Shown here in pieces: positions 1-6,062 of a stretch of 6,204 nt of DNA; positions within the stretch are counted from its first letter, which is position 1, and each line of letters opens with the position of its first letter. This DNA comes from an uncultured Actinomycetes bacterium. GTDB lineage: Bacteria; Actinomycetota; Actinomycetes; Nanopelagicales; Nanopelagicaceae. A program made the translations under genes and the position numbers. Location: contig CAIZHT010000052.1 of assembly GCA_903932885.1 (NCBI GenBank), positions 1 through 6,204 of the forward strand, read 5' to 3'. Under the pieces are notes generated by a model. The model made no database searches. It was not told the origin of the DNA and was given only the letters and a program-made list of their open reading frames with translations.

Positions 1-608
1 CTCTCTACGCCGAAAGGTAAAAGTGTTGGAGGTGCTATCAGAGTTACGTGCGCACCCAAGAGAGCGAGTAGAAGCACATTAGATCGAGCGACACGAGAAT
101 GCAGAACATCTCCAACAATTCCTATTCGCAGTCCTGACAAATCCCCGCCACCTTTGGTGCAATGCTTACGAATCGTGAATGCATCAAGTAGGGCTTGGCT
201 AGGGTGTTCGTGCGTACCATCGCCTGCATTGATGACACTTCCACTCATCCATGCAGAATCTGCAAGACGAACTGGAGCACCAGATGCTGAGTGGCGAATG
301 ATTACTGCATCCGCTCCCATCGCTTGCAATGTAAGCGCTGTATCTTTGAGGGATTCACCCTTACTGAGCGATGAGCCCTTTGCGCCAAAATTGATAACGT
401 CGGCAGATAGTCGTTTAGCTGCTGCTTCAAAAGAGATACGCGTACGTGTTGAATCTTCGGCAAATAGATTGACAATTGTGCGACCGCGAAGTGTTGGAAG
501 CTTCTTCATTGGTCCATCACTTGCTCGAGCCATTTCAATAGCAGTATCTAAAATCAGAACTGCTTCGTCCTTAGAGAGATCCGATATAGACAATAAGTGG
601 CGCATCAT
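1..608 (-). CDS. pyrB: Aspartate carbamoyltransferase catalytic chain, N-terminal 202 residues (3' end outside window)
   Basis: Cytosolic enzyme that condenses carbamoyl phosphate with L-aspartate to N-carbamoyl-aspartate, the committed step of UMP synthesis. I translated 202 codons by hand. The carbamoyl-phosphate domain is complete, with STRTR at residues 53-57, SLSKGE at 80-85 (the loop donated by the neighbouring subunit), R105 and HPSQ at 135-138. The start of the aspartate domain follows, with a [15 protein letters not shown] stretch at about 163-177 that is typical of actinobacterial PyrB. The ATG at 608 forms ATGA with the pyrR stop (4-nt overlap); a second ATG lies immediately after it, so the start is uncertain by one codon. 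A GAAGG Shine-Dalgarno sits 9 nt upstream (618-622) inside pyrR. Cotranscription and translational coupling with pyrR are therefore likely. The gene is cut only by the window edge; I see no frameshift. Confidence 0.95.
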   Translation of the reverse strand, partial: MMRHLLSISDLSKDEAVLILDTAIEMARASDGPMKKLPTLRGRTIVNLFAEDSTRTRISFEAAAKRLSADVINFGAKGSSLSKGESLKDTALTLQAMGADAVIIRHSASGAPVRLADSAWMSGSVINAGDGTHEHPSQALLDAFTIRKHCTKGGGDLSGLRIGIVGDVLHSRVARSNVLLLALLGAHVTLIAPPTLLPFGVE

Positions 609-1141
609 TTGTTCTCGCCTTCGCTCACGAGAACTTCGTCTTGACCATCAGTCTCGCTCAAATTTACTTTCACATTTTGTGTTCGGGCGGTTGGAATGTT
701 TTTTCCGACAAAATCCGCGCGAATAGGAAGTTCGCGATGCCCGCGATCTACCAAGATCGCCAACTGCACGCTCTTTGGCCGACCAATCTCACCGAGTGCA
801 TCCAGCGCTGCTCTAATTGTTCGACCACTAAATAGGACGTCATCGATGAGAATTACATCTCGTCCATCGATTCCCGCTGCCGGGATAAGAGTTGGCATAA
901 GTGCCCTCGGTGGACGCATCCGCAGATCGTCTCTATGAAGAGTTATATCAAGAGTGCCCACGGGAACCTGGCAAGAATCAATAGAGTTGATCAGCGTTGC
1001 TATGCGAGTTGCTAAATGAGCACCCCGTGTTGGAATTCCCAATAAAGTGAGATTCGAGGAACCATTGTTTTTTTCAAGTATTTCGTGAGAGATGCGCGTT
1101 AGAGCTCTCGTTATTTCTTGCGCCGACAGGGCAGCACTCAT
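605..1141 (-). CDS. pyrR: PyrR bifunctional pyr operon regulator / uracil phosphoribosyltransferase
   Basis: PyrR is an RNA-binding attenuation or translational repressor of pyrimidine genes that senses UMP/UTP against PRPP, and often also has uracil phosphoribosyltransferase activity. The chosen start gives 178 residues, the usual family size. The PRPP-binding motif [13 protein letters not shown] lies at residues 96-108, and GIPTRG at 35-40 and [21 protein letters not shown] at about 131-151 are standard PyrR blocks. The frame is open upstream to an ATG at 1240, but I prefer the ATG at 1141. It follows a strong AAGGAG (1148-1153) with a 6-nt spacer, and family homology begins there. The upstream codons overlap a structured leader instead. 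The gene diverges from bldD with 123 nt between starts and overlaps pyrB by 4 nt. The leader carries a PyrR-binding loop beside the ribosome site, so autogenous translational control is likely. Confidence 0.95.
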   Translation of the reverse strand: MSAALSAQEITRALTRISHEILEKNNGSSNLTLLGIPTRGAHLATRIATLINSIDSCQVPVGTLDITLHRDDLRMRPPRALMPTLIPAAGIDGRDVILIDDVLFSGRTIRAALDALGEIGRPKSVQLAILVDRGHRELPIRADFVGKNIPTARTQNVKVNLSETDGQDEVLVSEGENK

Positions 1142-1147
1142 GTAATT

Positions 1148-1153
1148 CTCCTT
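1148..1153 (-). promoter_or_regulatory. pyrR Shine-Dalgarno, AAGGAG
   Basis: On the minus strand, AAGGAG ends 6 nt before the pyrR ATG at 1141. It is one of the strongest ribosome sites in the window and it decides the pyrR start. Its AAGGA part (1149-1153) is complementary to TCCTT at 1179-1183, on the other side of the PyrR-binding loop. The site could therefore be buried in the lower stem when the loop forms. Confidence 0.8.
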
Positions 1154-1154
1154 C

Positions 1155-1172
1155 CCCGCCTCGCAGGACGGG
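1155..1172 (-). promoter_or_regulatory. PyrR-binding loop in the pyrR leader RNA
   Basis: Read on the minus strand, CCCGUC (1172-1167) pairs with GGCGGG (1160-1155) in six pairs, one of them U-G. They close the hexaloop CUGCGA (1166-1161). The UCCUGCGAGGC stretch fits the PyrR-binding-loop core UCCNGNGAGGY, whose terminal loop is CNGNGA. The Shine-Dalgarno begins 1 nt after the hairpin, so PyrR bound here would probably block ribosomes. This is the arrangement described for mycobacterial pyr operons, as opposed to the transcription attenuators of Bacillus. A possible 5-bp lower stem (1179-1183 with 1149-1153) across an internal bulge would resemble the canonical bulged PyrR site. The function is inferred from sequence only. 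Confidence 0.75.
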
Positions 1173-1192
1173 TCGTTAAAGGATGCGAGGCG
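1157..1192 (-). repeat. Perfect 9-bp inverted repeat in the pyrR leader, alternative to the PyrR-binding loop
   Basis: Minus-strand CGCCTCGCA (1192-1184) and TGCGAGGCG (1165-1157) are exact reverse complements separated by 18 nt. The 3' arm uses the hexaloop and 3' stem bases of the PyrR-binding loop, so the two hairpins cannot coexist. In the 9-bp conformer, TCCTT (1179-1183) sits in the loop and the Shine-Dalgarno is left free. The repeat is seen directly; its role as an anti-binding-loop is inference. The transcription start must lie at or upstream of about 1192 for this arm to be transcribed. I found no convincing promoter for pyrR. Confidence 0.7.
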
Positions 1193-1252
1193 CACTTTAC
1201 CACGGTGCCCACCAATCTGTGGATATCTCATTCGGTGCATGGCGAAACTTCC

Positions 1253-1258
1253 TACTCT
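1253..1258 (+). promoter_or_regulatory. Candidate -10 element (TACTCT) for a leaderless bldD transcript
   Basis: TACTCT fits the actinobacterial TANNNT -10 pattern and ends 6 nt before the bldD ATG at 1265. That places the expected transcription start on the A of the start codon. There is no recognisable Shine-Dalgarno before that ATG, which fits leaderless translation. No good -35 hexamer is visible 16-18 nt upstream, so the call is moderate at best. Confidence 0.4.
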
Positions 1259-1264
1259 TTGAGC

Positions 1265-1753
1265 ATGAAAGCAAAAAATCTAATTACTCAACCGCCTATC
1301 GCGCAGATCAATGAGCGCTTACGTGGCATACGGCTAGCCGCACATCTCACACTTTTAGATGTCGAACGACTGAGCAGTGGTGCCATCGGCAGCGTCGCTC
1401 TCGGCTCTTACGAACGTGGAACACGTGCCTTGAGTCTGAAAAAAATCATCGAGCTGGCCAACTTTTATCAAGTACCAGTTGAGGATTTGATTACAGGTAA
1501 AAAACCTGTTCAAGCGTCCACAGAGGCGCGAAGTACGATCGATTTCCAAAAAACGCGTGATCGCTCACACACAGATATAGATATTGCAACGCTCTCACAA
1601 TTTCTCACCGGGATAGCGCATCTGCGTGGAGATTGGAATGGTCAAGTAATGAGCATCCGTGAATCTGATATGCGCGTGATTGCACTTGTGTGCCGACGAG
1701 AGATCGGTGATGTCCGTCAATGGTTAGCCATTGAAGGATTACTCCTGAAATAA
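1265..1753 (+). CDS. bldD: BldD-family transcriptional regulator with cyclic di-GMP-binding C-terminal domain
   Basis: DNA-binding regulator of 162 residues; Streptomyces BldD is of nearly the same size. An XRE-type helix-turn-helix covers about residues 14-76 and includes the family block GSYERGTRALSLKKIIELAN at 47-66. After a variable linker (about 78-103), the C-terminal domain carries RGD at 121-123, eight residues, then RESD at 132-135. That is an exact match to the RxD-x8-RxxD signature through which Streptomyces BldD binds a c-di-GMP tetramer and dimerises. The ATG at 1265 is chosen because homology starts close behind it and a -10-like element is well placed. In-frame GTG (1235) and TTG (1259) are alternatives. 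The gene is the only plus-strand one here: divergent from pyrR and convergent with nusB. Its targets in this organism cannot be read from the window. Confidence 0.88.
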   Translation: MKAKNLITQPPIAQINERLRGIRLAAHLTLLDVERLSSGAIGSVALGSYERGTRALSLKKIIELANFYQVPVEDLITGKKPVQASTEARSTIDFQKTRDRSHTDIDIATLSQFLTGIAHLRGDWNGQVMSIRESDMRVIALVCRREIGDVRQWLAIEGLLLK

Positions 1754-1755
1754 AT

Positions 1756-2178
1756 TTAGAGAGAAATACTCTCTTTGATTGATGCAATCTTTCCAAGTAC
1801 TCCATGAATATAACCAGCAGATTCATCGGTAGAAAGCTCTTTGGCCAGCGTGAGAGCTTCATCTATTGCTACTGCATCAGGTAATTCACTAGCCCAGATA
1901 ATTTCATATATTCCTATACGCAAGATGCTGCGATCAACAGCTGGCAAACGATCCATATCCCAGCCTTGTGCATACGTTGCAATCAATTCATCAATTTTTC
2001 GGCGATGTTCGCTCACACCAGAAATAATCTCACGCGTATACTCACGAATCGGACGCGCATCTGGACCTTCTTCAACCACATCTCGTGAGACCAAGATACC
2101 CAAAGCAACACTTCCTCGAATATCTGACTCGAAGAGAATGTCTAGCGCTTGTTTGCGCGCCTTAGAGCGAGCAGACAC
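1756..2178 (-). CDS. nusB: Transcription antitermination factor NusB
   Basis: All-helical RNA-binding protein that, with NusE (S10), recognises boxA in rRNA leaders and builds the antitermination complex. The 140-residue product has the N-terminal SKARKQALDILFESDIRG block (about 5-22). It also has the C-terminal signature RLPAVDRSILRIGIYEI (about 77-93), DAVAIDEALTLAKELSTDES and a final GVLGKIA. Length is normal for the family. The start is GTG, and its G is the last base of the efp TAG stop (TAGTG, 1-nt overlap). No Shine-Dalgarno is obvious, so translation is probably coupled to efp. The TAA stop is 2 nt from the stop of the converging bldD gene. Confidence 0.96.
   Translation of the reverse strand: MSARSKARKQALDILFESDIRGSVALGILVSRDVVEEGPDARPIREYTREIISGVSEHRRKIDELIATYAQGWDMDRLPAVDRSILRIGIYEIIWASELPDAVAIDEALTLAKELSTDESAGYIHGVLGKIASIKESISL
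1758..1774. terminator. Possible weak bidirectional terminator hairpin between nusB and bldD
   Basis: AGAGAG (1758-1763) and CTCTCT (1769-1774) form a 6-bp stem around a 5-nt loop. On the plus strand TTT follows; on the minus strand AAATTTATTT follows. It lies just past the bldD stop and inside the last codons of nusB, where a shared terminator for convergent genes would be expected. The stem is short and the U tract interrupted, so efficiency is doubtful. Confidence 0.35.
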
Positions 2179-2738
2179 TAGTTTGCGCGACCGAGATACG
2201 AGCCATCGCGAGTGTCAACAAGAATCTTTTCATCCTGCTTGATAAACAAAGGCACTTGAACAACAATTCCAGTCTCAACTGTCGCAGGTTTGGTTCCGCC
2301 TGAAGAGCGATCACCTTGTAGGCCAGGCTCTGTATATGTAATTGTCAACGTAACAGATGCAGGAAGTTCAATATAGAGCGGATTGCCTTCGTGTACGGCG
2401 ACTATGGCTTCAGTATTTTCCAACATGTAATTTGCTGCCTCGCCAACAGTTGCTGATGAGATCAGCATTTGATCATATGTTTTGTTATCCATAAAAATGA
2501 AATCTTCACCCTCTTTGTACAAGAAGTTCATTTCGCGCTTTTCAAGGATTGCAATTTCAACTTTGACGCCCGCGTTGAACGTCTTCTCTACAACTTTTCC
2601 AGTAAGAACTTGGCGCATCTTTGTGCGTACGAATGCCGGACCTTTACCTGGCTTCACATGTTGAAATTCAATGACATTCCATAGCTGACCGTCGATATCT
2701 AGAGTCATGCCATTCTTTAGATCATTAGTTGTTGCCAC
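2178..2738 (-). CDS. efp: Translation elongation factor P, PGKGP-loop type
   Basis: EF-P binds ribosomes stalled on consecutive prolines and promotes peptide-bond formation. The product is 186 residues, the normal length. It has an N-terminal KOW-like domain (about 1-62) whose tip is KPGKGPAF with K32 at the apex, a central OB domain (about 67-126) and a C-terminal OB domain. The C-terminal block contains [18 protein letters not shown], then [14 protein letters not shown]. The KPGKGP tip is the actinobacterial form, reported in Corynebacterium to work without modification of the lysine. The start is GTG at 2738 with GAGG (2748-2751) 9 nt upstream. It overlaps nusB by 1 nt. The 128-nt gap behind it (2739-2866) suggests its own promoter. 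Confidence 0.97.
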   Translation of the reverse strand: MATTNDLKNGMTLDIDGQLWNVIEFQHVKPGKGPAFVRTKMRQVLTGKVVEKTFNAGVKVEIAILEKREMNFLYKEGEDFIFMDNKTYDQMLISSATVGEAANYMLENTEAIVAVHEGNPLYIELPASVTLTITYTEPGLQGDRSSGGTKPATVETGIVVQVPLFIKQDEKILVDTRDGSYLGRAN

Positions 2739-2866
2739 GGTAAATCGCCTCGCGCTTTCGTAATTTCTCAGCCCTTGCAGATTTTCCCGCTGGCTGGCTA
2801 CCGATTTCGGTAATCAATGGAGTAAGGATACCTTCGAAAATGTAGCCGCCTTACCGCGTAAATCTC
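2739..2866 (-). other. aroQ-efp intergenic region with candidate efp promoter elements and a palindrome
   Basis: This 128-nt gap is the longest between genes within the minus-strand aro-efp-nusB run. On the minus strand it contains two TANNNT hexamers that could serve as -10 elements, TACATT (2839-2844) and TATCCT (2825-2830). Neither has a good -35 partner. Downstream of them lies the perfect palindrome TACCGA-TT-TCGGTA (2799-2812), which could be an operator or a small 5'-leader hairpin. I see no peptide-coding frame of note and no strong terminator for aroQ. Confidence 0.35.
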
Positions 2867-3298
2867 CTAATTGAGAAGATTTTTTAGTGCTACGCAAGCA
2901 AGAGCGTAAGAATTTGGCCCAAATCCAGCGATTGTTCCTGTTGCAACGCCAGAAATAACTGATGTATGTCGAAACTCTTCGCGTGACATCGGGTTTGAGA
3001 GATGAACTTCAATAAGCGGGGCTTTCACAAGTTCTGCAGCATCGCGAATTGCATACGAATAATGGGTGAAAGCTGCAGGATTAATAATTACGGGAGTCTT
3101 CGTGTCGGCAGCCTCATGTAGCCAACCGATAATTGTTGCTTCATCATCGCTCTGACGCACATCTGCTTCAAACCCATTGCTCTTTGCGCTGGATTCAATC
3201 AACATAACTAATTCTTTATAGTTGAGATCCCCGTAAATTGAGGAGTCGCGAATATCTAAGCGCGCAAGATTTGGGCCATTAATGACAAGAATTTTCAC
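2867..3298 (-). CDS. aroQ: Type II 3-dehydroquinate dehydratase
   Basis: Dodecameric cytosolic enzyme of the shikimate pathway that removes water from 3-dehydroquinate to give 3-dehydroshikimate. The product is 143 residues, as usual for type II enzymes. It opens with MKILVINGPNL and has the mobile active-site lid with R17 and catalytic Y22 (IYGD). It then has RQSDDEA, INPAAFTHYS with N73 and H79, EVHLSN with catalytic H99, and REEFR with R106 and R110. The start is GTG at 3298 inside the overlap GTGA with the aroB stop (4 nt), so translation is probably coupled. It is unrelated to the type I AroD enzyme that uses a Schiff base. Confidence 0.96.
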   Translation of the reverse strand: MKILVINGPNLARLDIRDSSIYGDLNYKELVMLIESSAKSNGFEADVRQSDDEATIIGWLHEAADTKTPVIINPAAFTHYSYAIRDAAELVKAPLIEVHLSNPMSREEFRHTSVISGVATGTIAGFGPNSYALACVALKNLLN

Positions 3299-4353
3299 TT
3301 GCTTACTCTCTCATATATCGCACTCAACTCGCGCTCCCCTGGAGAATCTAGGCGGGCGGTTTTTTCAAGAGCCTCAAGCAACACGAATCTAACCGTGCGC
3401 CCACGCGCCTTTTTATCTAAGGACAATAGGGGCAAGAGGCGGCTCCATGCAGATGCATCGTAGGCAATAGGCAAATTGAGATTGCTCAAGATTCGACGAT
3501 GTTGATCAACAATTTCGCTCGCTAATGAACCATGCGTATGCGAAAGTTCAGCGGCAAAGACCATGCCGATCGAGACTGCTTCGCCATGGCGAAGTGAATA
3601 TTTACTATCAATTTCAATGGCATGGGCAAGGGTGTGACCATAGTTGAGAATTTCGCGATGAAAGCTCTCTTTGAAATCCGCGCTAACAACTGATGCCTTC
3701 ACCTTTATAGCAGCAGTGATGAGTTGCGTTACTAAATCAATATCGCTTCTTATCTGCGACAAATCCTTACCTTCGACACGATCTAAAATTGTCTTATCTG
3801 CTATAAATCCACACTTGATAACTTCGGCTAGTCCTGCAGAAAAGTCACGATCGGACAGTGTTGTCAGCCATGAAGTATCGACAATGACATCAATAGGTGA
3901 GTGAAAAGAACCAATCAGATTCTTTCCATAATCACTATTCATGCCAGTCTTACCACCGATGGCAGCATCGACCATTCCGGCAACACTTGTTGGCACTGCA
4001 ACCCAATCAATTCCACGCAGCCAGGTTGCGGCAGCGAATCCAGCAATATCAGTGGTTGCTCCCCCACCTATTCCTATGATGATATCGCTGCGCGTAAATC
4101 CTGCAGCGCCTAGCCAATCCCACAATTTCAAAAGTGTTGCAGTGCTTTTACCCTCTTCGCCATCGGGAATCGTGAAGATATGGATATCTGTATCTGATTC
4201 GATTTCGAAATTTACCTGCGACGCGATTCTTTCGCTAACAATAAATGCAGCTCGAGATCTTCCATCGAGCGCTTTTTCAAGCGCTAGGTCCCATTGCCCA
4301 TCGCTTATGTGTACCTGTGAGATGCGATCTGCCTTGATGGTGATTGCACTCAT
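3295..4353 (-). CDS. aroB: 3-dehydroquinate synthase
   Basis: NAD- and metal-dependent enzyme that cyclises DAHP to 3-dehydroquinate. The 352-residue product is of normal length. The N-terminal nucleotide fold has IPDGEEGKS (62-70) and the NAD loop GIGGGATTDIAGFAAA (94-109). It continues with VPTSVAGMVDAAIGGKTGMN (120-139). The metal ligands are E177 (LAEVIKCG), H240 (NYGHTLAHAIE) and H256 (RHGEAVSIGM). R233 sits before the GHTLAHAIE block as expected. The start ATG overlaps the aroK stop as ATGA (4 nt), and GGAG (4362-4365) lies 8 nt upstream inside aroK. It ends in the GTGA overlap with aroQ. It belongs to one shikimate operon with both neighbours. Confidence 0.97.
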   Translation of the reverse strand: MSAITIKADRISQVHISDGQWDLALEKALDGRSRAAFIVSERIASQVNFEIESDTDIHIFTIPDGEEGKSTATLLKLWDWLGAAGFTRSDIIIGIGGGATTDIAGFAAATWLRGIDWVAVPTSVAGMVDAAIGGKTGMNSDYGKNLIGSFHSPIDVIVDTSWLTTLSDRDFSAGLAEVIKCGFIADKTILDRVEGKDLSQIRSDIDLVTQLITAAIKVKASVVSADFKESFHREILNYGHTLAHAIEIDSKYSLRHGEAVSIGMVFAAELSHTHGSLASEIVDQHRRILSNLNLPIAYDASAWSRLLPLLSLDKKARGRTVRFVLLEALEKTARLDSPGERELSAIYERVSK

Positions 4354-4853
4354 TTGATCATCTCCACAATCTGACTCACAATCGCATTTGCCTTCAATGT
4401 ATCAACCTTAATACAGTGATCTGCAACATCCTCATAAATTGGACGCCGTTTGTCGAGAAGAGATTGCCATTGCGCACGAGGATTACCTAACAGAAGAGGT
4501 CTATCTCTATTGAAACCCACACGTGGCGCTGCCACAGAGAGTGAAACATCTAAGAATATTTTTACGCTTTTAGAATTCTTGAGCAACGCTTGCGCCGTTG
4601 GAGATATCGGCGCTCCCCCGCCTAGAGATAAGACGGTATCAGTTGCTGATAATTGATTTTCTAAGACTTCAAGTTCAAGGGCTCGAAAACGATCTTCACC
4701 ATCATCGACAAAAATCTGCGAGACACTTTTTCCAGATATTTTCTCTATAACTTTATCTGTATCAACAAAAGCTAATTTGAGATTTTTTGCAAGAAGAGCG
4801 CCTACGGTACTTTTTCCAGCACCTGGGGCTCCAAGTAAAATTACTAAGGTCAT
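4350..4853 (-). CDS. aroK: Shikimate kinase
   Basis: P-loop kinase that phosphorylates shikimate at O3 using ATP. The product has 167 residues, which is typical. It has Walker A GAPGAGKST at 8-16, the shikimate-binding DTD at 31-33, R57 in GEDRFRALE, and GGGAP at 78-82. The LID region is FNRDRPLL (114-121) with R118, followed by the adenine-side RRPIYEDVA (136-144). It starts 2 nt after the aroC stop with no strong Shine-Dalgarno beyond AGAG, so coupling to aroC is likely. It overlaps aroB by 4 nt. It is a single-domain enzyme; there is no fusion to AroB or AroE. Confidence 0.96.
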   Translation of the reverse strand: MTLVILLGAPGAGKSTVGALLAKNLKLAFVDTDKVIEKISGKSVSQIFVDDGEDRFRALELEVLENQLSATDTVLSLGGGAPISPTAQALLKNSKSVKIFLDVSLSVAAPRVGFNRDRPLLLGNPRAQWQSLLDKRRPIYEDVADHCIKVDTLKANAIVSQIVEMIK

Positions 4854-4855
4854 CT

Positions 4856-6037
4856 CTATTTGAAATTGAGATTCTTCATATAAGAATCGAAATTGCGCTT
4901 AGTCTCAGTAACACTATCTCCGCCGAATTTTTCAAGAACGACTTCGGCCAGAACCAAGGCAACCATTGCTTCTGCAACAACTCCTGCTGCAGGTACGGCG
5001 CATACATCTGAACGTTGATTAATAGCTTTTGCGGCTTCACCAGTTGCAACATCGATAGTGTCGAGTGCCTTTGGAACAGTAGATATTGGTTTCATAGCAG
5101 CGCGTACGCGAAGAATTTCACCATTAGACATTCCGCCCTCAGTGCCACCGGCGCGATCTGTGCGCCGAACTATGGCGCCTTGTGCATTCTTTTCAATTTC
5201 ATCGTGGGCTACAGATCCGCGACGCGTTGCAGTTGTGAAACCATCTCCGATTTCAACACCCTTAATCGCTTGAATCCCCATTACAGCCGCTGCCAATTTT
5301 GAATCTAGGCGACGATCCCAGTGCACGTGGGAGCCAAGCCCAGGAGGCATATTAAATGCTAGAACTTCGATGACTCCACCCAAAGTATCTCCATCACGAT
5401 GAGCCGATTCAATCTCTTTGATCATTGCTTCACTTGATGAGCGATCGGCGCAACGAACTTCATCCAAATCGATACGATCCATATCATTTTCATTAGGCAG
5501 TGGCGCTGTATCTGGAACACGAGCACTGCCTATTGAGAGAACATGACTCAGGATTGTGATTCCAACACTTTGTTCTAAGAAAGCGCGAGCAACTGCGCCG
5601 AGTGCAACTCTGGCTGCAGTCTCGCGTGCACTCGCGCGTTCTAAAATTGGACGAGCATCATCCAGGTTATATTTTTGCATTCCAACTAAATCTGCGTGAC
5701 CTGGGCGTGGTCGAGTCAACGGTGCGTTGCGTGCCAAATTTTCTATCTCGGAAGGATCTATTGGATCTGCAGACATAACCTTTTCCCACTTTGGCCATTC
5801 TGAATTCCCAACTTGAATTGCAATCGGTCCGCCTTGAGTAAGACCGAGTCGAACGCCACCCAGAATTGTTATTTTGTCTGCTTCAAAACTCTGCCTAGCG
5901 CCTCGTCCAAAACCAAGGCGACGACGTGCTAAGTGTTTATCAATATCCGCACTCGTAATTACTACCGAGGCTGGAATTCCTTCGAGGATGGCACTCAATG
6001 CTTGTCCGTGCGATTCACCTGCAGTCAGCCATCTCAT
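4856..6037 (-). CDS. aroC: Chorismate synthase
   Basis: Tetrameric enzyme requiring reduced FMN that eliminates phosphate from EPSP to give chorismate, the branch point to aromatic amino acids, folates and quinones. The 393-residue product is full length. Visible blocks are GESHGQAL with H10 (7-14), [12 protein letters not shown] (38-49) and [16 protein letters not shown] with H114 (108-123). They continue with [13 protein letters not shown] (133-145), [14 protein letters not shown] (294-307) and [10 protein letters not shown] with R342 and D344 (341-350). The start is the ATG at 6037; no ATG, GTG or TTG lies between it and the upstream in-frame stop. The Shine-Dalgarno is weak. The gene is first in the aro block and lies 25 nt after the prepilin peptidase stop, so it may be read from an upstream promoter. 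Confidence 0.97.
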   Translation of the reverse strand: MRWLTAGESHGQALSAILEGIPASVVITSADIDKHLARRRLGFGRGARQSFEADKITILGGVRLGLTQGGPIAIQVGNSEWPKWEKVMSADPIDPSEIENLARNAPLTRPRPGHADLVGMQKYNLDDARPILERASARETAARVALGAVARAFLEQSVGITILSHVLSIGSARVPDTAPLPNENDMDRIDLDEVRCADRSSSEAMIKEIESAHRDGDTLGGVIEVLAFNMPPGLGSHVHWDRRLDSKLAAAVMGIQAIKGVEIGDGFTTATRRGSVAHDEIEKNAQGAIVRRTDRAGGTEGGMSNGEILRVRAAMKPISTVPKALDTIDVATGEAAKAINQRSDVCAVPAAGVVAEAMVALVLAEVVLEKFGGDSVTETKRNFDSYMKNLNFK

Positions 6038-6062
6038 GTGCTTATTCTTGCAGATAATGCCC

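Noticed and set aside
154..726. 190-codon plus-strand open frame
   Set aside because: It is antisense to pyrB and the end of pyrR, both with intact catalytic motifs on the other strand. No independent evidence for a second coding layer.
1194..1199. TAAAGT on the minus strand as the pyrR -10 element
   Set aside because: It would start the transcript near 1187, cutting into the 9-bp repeat, and has no -35 partner. It remains possible, and if true it weakens the competing-hairpin model.
1142..1240. In-frame upstream extension of pyrR to an ATG at 1240 (33 extra residues)
   Set aside because: The ATG at 1141 has a strong Shine-Dalgarno and gives the normal family length. The extension would run through the leader hairpins and shows no PyrR homology.
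1118..1264. Upstream extension of bldD in the same frame from 1118
   Set aside because: It overlaps the start of pyrR and its leader on the other strand, and adds about 49 residues with no resemblance to BldD. The ATG at 1265 fits family length.
1437..1446. Run of seven A in bldD as a possible slippage or frameshift site
   Set aside because: The zero frame encodes an intact, full-length BldD, including the C-terminal signature; no useful product is visible in the other frames.
1841..2242. 133-codon plus-strand open frame
   Set aside because: It is wholly antisense to nusB and the end of efp, which are unmistakable; its composition is that of a shadow frame.
2799..2812. Palindrome TACCGATTTCGGTA as a rho-independent terminator of aroQ
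   Set aside because: The loop is too small and no U tract follows on either strand; an operator-like site or small leader hairpin is more plausible.
3941..4357. 138-codon plus-strand open frame
   Set aside because: It is antisense to aroB with no recognisable domain and no ribosome site.
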